NCBI GenBank assembly: GCA_037952775.1
Contig: JBANAY010000004.1
Location: 806,001-870,000, forward strand
DNA length: 64,000 bases
Reading direction: 5' to 3'
From: Clonostachys chloroleuca
Lineage: Eukaryota > Ascomycota > Sordariomycetes > Hypocreales > Bionectriaceae
Part shown: positions 42,964 to 50,617 of the stretch, piece by piece
Position numbering within the stretch: the stretch's first letter is position 1
Layout of the letters: the number at the start of each line of letters is the position of its first letter
Program-made: the position numbers and the translations under genes
Notes under the pieces: model-generated
Database searches by the model: none
What the model was told of the DNA's origin: nothing
What the model saw: the letters and a program-made list of their open reading frames with translations, nothing else

Positions 42964-44232
42964 ATGAATAACAAGAATTGGAATGATCGCGCCGATAAAG
43001 ATTTGTTCTTCACCATTCTATCCGTGAAGAATATAGGAGTTATCAGCGGCTCAGAATGGACCACGATAGGTAACCACATGAGAACCCTCGGGTATGGGTT
43101 CACAAATGAGGGATGCCGGTAAGTCTCCTGATCTCAATTGAGACGCCCCAGATGCATCGCACCGCCCTGCCTCGTCAAGGAAATTTAGGGACTGCGCACT
43201 TCCATTCGCATTTGACAATTATGATGTTCGTGTACAGAGTCCAGCTCCATGTCGGGCAGGGATGTCATTAACACCACTCATCCATATATGTATCTGTTCT
43301 TGTTTGCGAGCAATATCATTCACTTTTCTACCGCCTACATCTTCATAGTTGCGTCTTTCTTGGTGCTTTATCGTCTTTTGCCTTTTTTTTTGGTTTATTT
43401 GATGTCCACGCCTACCCGAAATACCTACTAATTCCGTTCATTCCTTCACAGGCAACATTTCCAAGGCCTGAGAAGAGCCCAAAACAAGTCAGGTGATGGT
43501 GGAAGCACAGGAGCTAGCAACAGACGGGTTGATCCCACGTGGAACCCGATTACCAGGAGGCCTGGCCCCGGAAGGGGCCGGCCAAAGAAGTCTATATCCT
43601 CAGACGCCTCAGCCACTGAGCCGTCGGCGTCGGTTCCTGATGCCATAGCCTCTGGGCAGCCCAATCCTGCACCCGTAGCAATCCCTGGCCTTCCACCACA
43701 AGTTCCAGTTGGACAGGTCTATGAGCCAAGCCAGCAGCCTATACATTATCCCTCGCCTCCACTACCACACGCTCAGCTCCATGGGCAGCCGCCACATCCC
43801 GGAATGTCTCAACCGCAGCATCATATCACAGAGCCTCACCCACAAGACAGCCAGCCAAACCAGTCCCTTGCCGATAACAAACAAGGGGGTGTGGCAAATC
43901 ATCACGATGGGAGCCTTCCTATGCCGCACACTGGTAGAGCCGAAATAGAAGGCTCATCTGTCGATGCCCTTCATCTCGAACCTGAGAATGATATAGACGC
44001 TGAAGGCGAGGGCGACGACGAACCGCCAATAAAGCGGCAGAGAATAGATTCTGACGACGCAATTCCACCCGACTCCCTGGAAGATGATCCAGTTCTGGCT
44101 CTTGCGACTGCTAACAATGCAGGCCCAAACGACCCATATCCTCCAGAGTAAGATCCCATCCCATATTCAAACTATAGACAATGCCTTGCGCTAATCGAAC
44201 GCGGGAACAGCTTCAGTTACGCGGAAGCATAG
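42964..44232 (+). CDS. Myb/SANT-like protein with AT-hook (member 5)
   Basis: Exons 42964-43118, 43452-44147 and 44211-44232 give 290 residues. The domain is NWNDRADKDLFFTILSVKNI, SEWTTIGNHMRTLGYGF, TNEGCR, intron, QHFQGLRRAQNKSGDGG. The 333-nt intron is long for this genome and phase 2, falling just before the glutamine of helix 3. A canonical AT-hook core (RGRPKK in RRPGPGRGRPKKSISSD) follows at about residues 87-100. The middle is Pro/Gln/His-rich, and the C-terminal third is acidic with a nuclear-signal-like basic patch (PPIKRQRIDSD). A 63-nt terminal intron (GTAAGA, CTAAT, CAG) adds the last residues DFSYAEA. AT-hook plus Myb-like domain supports minor-groove/AT-rich DNA binding; the target is unknown. 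Confidence 0.8.
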
Positions 44233-44690
44233 GAATTCCAGGGGTAACGTATCATGCGGTCTATTGTGTTCTTATCGAGAGTGGCCAATACTTGGCAGAT
44301 TGTGAATAATATGTTTTTGATGATGATGAGCTAGGTCAACGTAAATCAATGGATTAGCATGTTTTATATTGGTTGCTTTAGAAAGGGTAGCGATAGGAAA
44401 TGGGACAGATCAGTTTTCCACGGTACTTGTTTGAGTGCAGTTGCGGGAGGTTTTGCAGCCTTCATGCTCACAAAATGCATGTACTGAATTACCCTGCACG
44501 GGACCTGTCAGTTGTGATTGCATGCCTCTCTCTCACGCAAAACCACCGACGCGGCCATCCTTTACCACAACCCTCACTTGTCTTTCCCTAACCTTCATCC
44601 CCGATCTACGGCTCGCCTCGTTCTTCATTCCAGGTCCTGTGACGCAAACGACTCTCGTTCAAATCAACAACAATCGACGATCGAACAACC
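44233..44690. other. Intergenic, promoter side of first variable exon
   Basis: This 458-nt stretch runs from the member 5 stop to the first variable exon. The last 110 nt are C/T-rich and then A/C-rich (TTTCCCTAACCTTCATCC, then CAAATCAACAACAATCGACG), a typical fungal promoter/leader. No further Myb-like first exon was found in it. Confidence 0.5.
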
Positions 44691-44863
44691 ATGCCTCCTT
44701 CGAAGGGATCCTCTCTGTGGGACAACCCCGAGTTCCTCAGCAATGTCATCATTGGTCTTTATGAGGCTGGAACCATATCCAAAGGCCTCTCTCCCAAGAT
44801 GAGAGAGGGGATTGTCCAGTACCTCAACAACTGCGGTCACTCTGTCACTTGGGAGGGAATACG
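44691..44863 (+). CDS. Variable first exon A of the multi-promoter Myb-like locus (partial CDS)
   Basis: Codes 57 residues plus two bases: MPPSKGSSLWDNPEFLSNVI, IGLYEAGTISKGLSPKMREG, IVQYLNNCGHSVTWEGI, then CG before a consensus GTAAGC donor. It has the W-x-x-x-x-F/L helix 1, a helix 2 and the G-H/Y-S/T turn of the family, and stops exactly where members 5-7 have the helix-3 intron, in the same phase. No exon coding for a third helix follows before the next ATG. Joined to 45834 (C CAG CAC) it would restore an arginine and the helix QHVQKLRKQ. The frame reads straight into TAA without splicing. It is preceded by its own pyrimidine-rich leader. Use as an alternative first exon is inferred; a decayed partial duplicate is the alternative. 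Confidence 0.6.
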
Positions 44864-45162
44864 GTAAGCTTTAATTCTTGTTTTCTGAGTACTCGCAATG
44901 AAATCTCTTTTGGGTCTCCTCCCCGCGTCTCTTCTTTGGGTAGGTTCGTTGTCGGCCGTGGCCAGCTGCCACCACTCCGTCCAAAATTTCAAAACAAAAC
45001 AGCACTTGAGAATCACCCGCCCACAATTCTCCCGCCTCCATCTCCTTCCTGAACAACTCCTTCCTCGTTCCTTCACTTCTTCATTCATTACATTCATTCG
45101 CTCCTTTCAACATTTTCAACACTTTCATTCATTCGTTCGTTACAACTCCCACGCTTCCCGAC

Positions 45163-45323
45163 ATGCCTTCTCCAGGAAGGTCTATGCAGAGATGGGACGC
45201 CCATACCCATGAGGACATCTTGCTTGCACTTTTCCAGCACGTCAAGATTCCTACTTCTGATATCCAGAAGGTTATGGGTGAACTCAGAGCCAAGGGATAC
45301 ACCTTTACTGAAAACGCGCTTCG
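45163..45323 (+). CDS. Variable first exon B of the multi-promoter Myb-like locus (partial CDS)
   Basis: Codes 53 residues plus two bases: MPSPGRSMQRWDAHTHEDIL, LALFQHVKIPTSDIQKVMGE, LRAKGYTFTENAL, then CG before GTACAA. Family positions are kept: RWD at the helix 1 start, hydrophobic I-L-L-A-L-F, and GYTFTENALR, close to GYTFSRDAIT of member 7 and GHTYSFDAI of exon C. The donor is weak by consensus. As with exon A, no helix-3 exon lies between it and exon C, and its phase fits the shared acceptor at 45834 (CG+C gives Arg, then QHVQKLRK). A T/C-rich leader with repeated TTCATTCATT motifs (about 45075-45145) precedes it, which supports an independent promoter. A dead duplicate is the alternative. 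Confidence 0.58.
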
Positions 45324-45558
45324 GTACAACAGCCTCTTCGGTTTTTGTTTGTTTTTGTTTGCTTGCTTCTCACTTTTCACCTTTGCACCTGCACCCTCCT
45401 CACCTCCTTTTCATCTCCTCTCCTGAAACGCCCAACTCTTCCTCTTTCCATCCACTTCGCAATCTCTCCTGCGCAACCTTCTGGTCGTTCAACACCTGAC
45501 CCCAACACCCATACAAATTCAGTCTTCACGCGTTTATCAAATCCTTCCTCCCTTCAAG

Positions 45559-46201
45559 ATGTCGAACACTCCCTCCAAGAAAGCTCGCGGATGGGATGAA
45601 AACTCTCATCTCGATCTTTTGCTTTGCTTCATCTACGAGACCAAAGCTACCAAGGCTGTCATTACCAACATCACCGAAAGAATGAAGCATATGGGCCACA
45701 CTTATTCCTTCGATGCCATCAAGTACTCACTCGCGTTTTCTTTTTATTTTCTTTTTTGGATTTTTTTGTTTTTTTCGTTTCGTTCTTTCTCATCCGTTAA
45801 AGTCCAAATTTCTAATCTTTCTGTTTTTTTTAGCCAGCACGTTCAGAAGCTTCGCAAGCAAAAGGACATGTCGAGCATTCAGAATGCCGGAGGAATCGAA
45901 ACTCCCACCAAGGGAACACCATCCAAGGCTACTCCTCGCAAGGGAGCCTCTGCCAAGAAGGCTGCAGGCAAGGGATCTCGAAAGCGCTTCGCCAGCGATG
46001 ATTCTGAAATCGATGATGACGATTTCAAGAAGGAGGAGGGCCTCTCTGACATCGAGCGGTCCCCCTCCAAGAAGCCCGTGAAGCGCGTCAAGAAGGAGCC
46101 TTCGTAAGTTTTCTCTCAATATCCCATGATGCTCAGCTCTGTCACTAACTGTCAAATCTTCACATTTCAGACCTAGCCTCGATGACGACTGCCAGGCGTA
46201 A
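45559..46201 (+). CDS. Small Myb/SANT-like protein (member 6): variable first exon C plus shared exons
   Basis: Exons 45559-45722, 45834-46103 and 46171-46201 give 154 residues. The domain is ARGWDENSHLDLLLCFIYET, KAVITNITERMKHMGHTYSF, DAI, then intron 1 (111 nt, GTACTC donor, branch CTAAT, strong T-run acceptor), then QHVQKLRKQKDMSSIQNAGG. The shared exon continues with Thr/Pro/Lys repeats (TPTKGTPSKATPRKGASAKK), a basic patch (GKGSRKRFASDDS), an acidic block and KRVKKEPS; a second phase-2 intron leads to the end SPSLDDDCQA. Two further first exons (44691-44863 and 45163-45323) upstream are phase-compatible with the same acceptor and could replace exon C, giving 157- and 153-residue isoforms. 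Role inferred: small nuclear DNA-binding protein. Confidence 0.75.
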
Positions 46202-47504
46202 AGAACATCCACGAGGTTTGCTCTTGGAAAATTCCTAGAGAGCTGTACTTTTTGGTTGCCCCAAATGGTACACTGGTTACGATTGCAAGATCTTTGGAAT
46301 TGGCTGGCATCGATACAATGAGTGAAACAAATGGAAGAAATGGCTTGAAGAATCGCGGTTTTGGGGGAGACATTATGTCAAAGAGCTCACGACATTCAGG
46401 GCTTCTGCCTAGATAAGTCTGCCCTGCTCTTAACATGATGCCCGTACGGAACAACCAAAATATCAATGCAAAGCAATTCCCACCTATACTTGTAGTCCCT
46501 TCTTGATGTGGAGAGATGTTCCAAAGAGTAAAGTGTCACCCAAAGCTTGTATTTAGCAACAGGCAGGTAGCCGTTGGCAACACGTCAGTAAACCTTCAAC
46601 ATCCCCAAGGCGGAAAATAGTGAGTGCTAGAAAGCGGAAGTCCATATTTTCTGTTTCTCGGTACTAAGGTCGTTGCTCTAGATTTATGCTGATGGCTGTT
46701 CCAGTTGGCCGGTGGAGTTTTCAAATAGTGGCTCATCGCCAAATTGTGTAAGCAAAGAGAATGCTACAGTACCGACTGTCTGCCTGCCAAACTAAATAAA
46801 TATGGCAGCTGTGGATTGCTCCTGTTTGCTTCCACAGCAAGAGAAGCTGGCATGATAACAGTAACTGACGTTGGGGTAGCTACATCAACACTGTTATTAA
46901 TACTACATACAATATATCATGGCGTTAGGCATTGCAGAAAGATATGAGAATCAGTTAATAAGAGCCCCTCCAAAATCGGTGGTACGAGATCATCCTCCCC
47001 GTGGAAGGTGAGCAGGTATCTCAGTCGCCGGGTGAACTGGTCGTGAATCACGCTGCTGCTGCCCATCAACCTGTTACCCCCAAGTTACTTGCTTTCCCAT
47101 TCTGAAAAGGGTGCTGCAAGCTCAGACAGCACAGTGAGAGGAAAGTGAGCTCACCACCTGCTCAGTTTGGCCTCCCTACTCTACTTAATCTCCCTCAGTC
47201 CCCCACCTCCGGTTTCTGCTTCCTCACCTTTCATCCCACACCCACCCACACAACCATCACATTTTTCCTTTCTACAACCTCACTCAAACCGCTTGCAAGA
47301 AGGCAGATCCTTAACTACCGTCCGACTATTACTTTCTTTGGAATCTACAGTTCCAATATCATATACAGCAACCGTTGTTCAGACTGTATGACTCTACTCC
47401 TTCCCCTAACACTGCCACTCTACCTTTTCCTTCCCCCTCCTCGCTCCAAGCCTGCCCTGGTTGAAACATCAGACTAAAAGAGAAACCAACAGGCAACCTC
47501 AATC
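46202..47504. other. Intergenic, no gene recognised
   Basis: About 1.3 kb between members 6 and 7. The right part (47160-47500) is strongly C/T-rich with CCCACACCCACCCACACAACC near 47236-47256, a probable promoter/leader for member 7. No extra Myb-like first exon was found here. Confidence 0.45.
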
Positions 47505-48110
47505 ATGCCCGGCGCCGAGAAAAAATGGGGCCCTCTCGAGGAGCGAGACCTCGCCATGGCGGTCATCCTCACCCAGCACGGCGAGCGCCCCAAGTATGAC
47601 TGGGTTAGAATCCAGGAAATGATGGAGGCCTGGGGCTACACTTTCAGCCGCGATGCCATCACGTAAGTCGAGTTGTCTTGCCTCCCCCCCCCCTTTATGA
47701 AGAGCCCCGAGTGTTATCTGTTAGCTTGTTACTTACATTAGAAATACAGGCAGCGCTGGAGCAAGAAGATCATGAAGGACTTCAAGGAGCGCCACGGCGC
47801 CGACGCGGCCAAGAGCGGCCCGTCCGTTTCTGCGGCGTCCACTCCTCAGAAGCCAACCCCCGGAAGAGAACCGCCAAGCCCAAGGTTGTCAAGGACGAGG
47901 ACGAGGACGACTCGGAGAAGAAGGTCAAGCCCACCTCGGCCAAAAAGCGGAAGCTCGCCAAGGAATCCGATGATGATTCGGACCGCGAGACTCAAAAAGT
48001 AATTTGCAGTGTGCCACAACATTGTTGTTCTTGGCCCTCTCTGACATTGGCTAACGATTTTATTCCTCAGGGCCGCTCCTGGAGACGCGGATTTTGACTC
48101 TGGTGTTTAA
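47505..48110 (+). CDS. Small Myb/SANT-like protein (member 7) with reading-frame switch in tail
   Basis: Exons 47505-47662, 47750-47998 and 48071-48110 give an uninterrupted 148-residue frame. The domain is KKWGPLEERDLAMAVILTQH, DWVRIQEMMEAWGYTF, SRDAIT, phase-2 intron, QRWSKKIMKDFKERHG. After STPQKPTP at the run of five Cs (47857-47861) the in-frame tail becomes arginine-rich (PRLSRTRTRTTRRRRSS). The +1 frame there, however, encodes the family-type tail (PRKRTAKPKVVKDEDEDD, then KKRKLAKESDDDSDRE). At the run of five As before the last donor the original frame resumes, ending AAPGDADFDSGV, also family-like. So two compensating one-base changes, real or sequencing errors, separate the ends from the middle. 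The true protein may be either form. Confidence 0.68.
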
Positions 48111-48635
48111 ACAACATGGAAACCCAACCTAGAAACGCCCTCCGGGATGTATTTTCGGAGAGAGTAAAAGCATCCTTCTATGACGCCTCTGGTCGCTTTT
48201 ATGTGCCTCCTCCTTCTTCTTTTTTGGACTTTCTCCCCTAGTCTGCCCAGAATGATTTGCTCTTAGACTCGCAGCTAGGCACAAAAGCTAGAAGCCGGTG
48301 GTTTACTTCCATTCTATCACTGTTCTCATCCATCACCTTTCTTTTCTAGCTTAGCACATTCTGATATCTGTCATGAGTGCCGAATTCATCAAAAGTCAAT
48401 GCTCGTCTCAAGATTGCTAGTTCAAGTTAATAAATTGGTTTGGCTGCTCGCGTCTTCTTCTATCCCATGTTGTTAAAATGAATTTGAGAAGATCTCTGCG
48501 CCAGCTCCTCCACCTTGAAACAGTGGTGCCTTGGGAGTATTATATGTACCTATGCATCCCCACAACTCTCGAAAACCACGATCCAAACGTCCAAACGCCC
48601 GTGAAATGGAACTCATGAAATTAATTGCTTCTCCT
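48111..48635. other. Convergent 3' intergenic region
   Basis: The 525 nt between the member 7 and Ufd1 stops hold 3' sequence only; no frame or repeat is supported. Confidence 0.4.
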
Positions 48636-49849
48636 TTATCGAGGTCGTCGACCATCGAGCCTATTTCCCTCGCTTGGACCTTTCTTCTCTGAGGGCTTCG
48701 ACTTATCGTCTGCATCGCCCTTTCTCTTCACAGCCCCACGTAGCGACTGGCCAGCACCCGCGAAATGCGGCTTGCTAGCGTTGTTCGCCTCCTCCTCCTT
48801 CTCATCCTTGGTCTTGACCGGGACCAGCTCGTAGCCAAAGAAGAGTTTGTTAGGGGGCAGTCGAAGCGGCGCCGGTGCTCCATCACGCCGTCTGGGCGAG
48901 GGCGCTGACAAGTCAACAGGGACTGGGGTTGCTGGCTTCGGTGTTGAATTCTTGCTTCCCTTCTTGGCTAGGCGCTGGCCTTCTCCCAGAAAGTTTGTTG
49001 GCGTGCTTGTGACTCTAGGGGCGATGGAATCGTAGTTGATGGCCTGCGCCATGGTTCCCTGGCTGTGAACGACTCCTCCGGCTGGCACTCCGGCTTTTCC
49101 ACTCCGCGGTGTGCTGGTGCCGCTCTGCCTCTCCGGCTCTACGTAGCCTACCGGGGGAGCAAAGTCAACCGACACATCGGTCTCGATCATACTGACACCC
49201 ATCTTCTCCGTTTCGGGCTTGACGTCCAGGACGGCCACGTCGTAGATTGTGTCGTTATACTCGAAGCTAAAGACGTCGCCCTTTGTCAGTGTAGCGAAAT
49301 TTCGGAATGCTCTTTCCAACACGGCCTTAGGATCACTGATATCAAGAAAGTTCGTAGACTGGGGCTGCAGTTTGACCAGCTTTGCGAGCTCCAAGGATGT
49401 GGTTCGGATCTGAATCATGTCCCCAACATCCATGCCTAGTGTGACCATCATCTGGTGGCCCCGTTAGCTTATTAAACCTCGATATGGATTGACGACGAGG
49501 TGAACATACCCACTGGGGAATGTAGGCCCTTCCCTCCTCGGCAATAAACTCCAGCACACCCGCGTGCGAGTGCTTCCCCTTCTCGCCGTTGATCAACTCC
49601 ATTAATAGCGGCCACTGGACGTGGAGCTTCGACACCTTGTCCAGCGCTGACGGCGGCAGGATAATCTTGGAGCCAAAGTTGAGTTCCGGACGCTCCGCGC
49701 CGGGAGCCATGATGACAGGGTAGCATCGGTAGTATTCATCGAAGCGCTGGACGATCGGTCGCCGCCCGCCGCCGAATCCAGCGGAATACTGTATTACGGT
49801 GGTTAGAGCCTGGCAATGAATGGATAGGCAAATGATAAGATGTTACCAT
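48636..49849 (-). CDS. UFD1: Ufd1, substrate-recruiting cofactor of Cdc48/p97
   Basis: Three exons, complement 49847-49849, 49510-49788 and 48636-49451, give 365 residues. The first exon is only the ATG, followed by GTAACA. The second opens YSAGFGGGRRPIVQRFDEYY and CYPVIM, the conserved start of the family's double-psi barrel. The domain continues GSKIILPPSALDKVSKLHVQ, AYIPQWMMVTLGMDVGDMIQ (across the intron) and LTKGDVFSFEYNDTIYDVAV. The C-terminal part is disordered with GEGQRLAKKGS and LPPNKLFFGYELVPVK, which correspond to the Cdc48- and Npl4-binding segments. By family knowledge Ufd1-Npl4 brings ubiquitylated proteins to Cdc48 for extraction in ER-associated degradation. The start-only exon is supported by the exact phase and the conserved second exon. 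Confidence 0.94.
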
Positions 49850-50617
49850 GGTTAAGTTTTCCGGGCAGAGCCTGTGCTAAGTCGTTGAGGAATCGGAGCA
49901 AGGAGGTCGTTGGAGGTTGTCACCGCACAAAGCGTCGAAGATGTGCACACAAGTTCGTCGAATAGAAGAGCACAGAACCAGGCTGTGTGTTATCTCCTAA
50001 AATAGGAAGAAAACCCTGCGCCGTCTGTGTCCGATAGTCGAAGTGTAGTGTTGTAAGAATGAACTGTGCAGCTGGATCAAAGGTCGAGAGTTGATGTGCC
50101 TGAACACCTGTGATTTGGTGCAGGCAGAAGGCAGAAGACGTGGGTGGATGGGTGGAGTGGCCATGACGCACATCGGAGCTATATTCCTGGTGTGGCAAGT
50201 GGGTGACATAGGAAATGGCATACCTGAGCATTCGCTTAACCTATACTTGATTTATTATCTTTATAGCTAGCTATAGAAATACTAAAATAAGATTAAAGGA
50301 CAGAATATCAAGGTATAAATATTGGTATTCTTTCATCTACATTTAGAACTAATTGCTTATTTAGATATTAGTGTATTTATTTAGGTGTTTATTTAGGTGG
50401 TTATTTGAGTCTTCATTTGGGTGTTCCATGTTTTATGTCCCCCACTTGTGTGGCTACAGGGGACCAGCTGTGGCGCCAAAGTCAGAGCTCCAAGGTGTGG
50501 CAGAGACGATACATTTTTTTCGACGGCTCGCCAAACTTTCCCTCCCTGTCGCGCTCCGAGATATACTTCCTCGATTCAATTCCCCAGTTAGTCGCGACCT
50601 CCATTCACACTACTATT
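49850..50617. other. Divergent intergenic region with AT-rich, CpG-free island
   Basis: Between the Ufd1 (minus) and Lin1 (plus) starts. From about 50240 to 50420 the sequence is very AT-rich and without CpG, with TTATTTAGGTG-type repeats at 50357-50402. The 50395-50427 segment has a near copy at 60728. The open frame extending Lin1 upstream to 50405 is judged untranslated. Confidence 0.55.
50395..50427 (+). repeat. Copy 1 of a 33-nt dispersed repeat
   Basis: The segment beginning AGGTGGTTATTTGAGTCTTC matches the segment at 60728-60760 at 30 of 33 positions by direct reading. It lies at the edge of the AT-rich island and follows shorter TTATTTAGGTG repeats. Confidence 0.65.

Noticed and set aside
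43249..43431. Hydrophobic 60-codon frame inside the long intron of member 5
   Set aside because: T-rich intron sequence gives hydrophobic peptides by chance; it does not resemble a Myb-like first exon.
44849..45052. Continuation of variable exon A through an acceptor near 44943 (WEGIR joined to FVVGRGQLPPL)
   Set aside because: In phase and open, but the product lacks any third helix and is proline-rich; the shared acceptor at 45834 gives the family sequence.
50405..50617. Upstream extension of Lin1 (MSLHLGVPCFM...)
   Set aside because: Open by chance from the AT-rich island; conserved family sequence begins at 50618.
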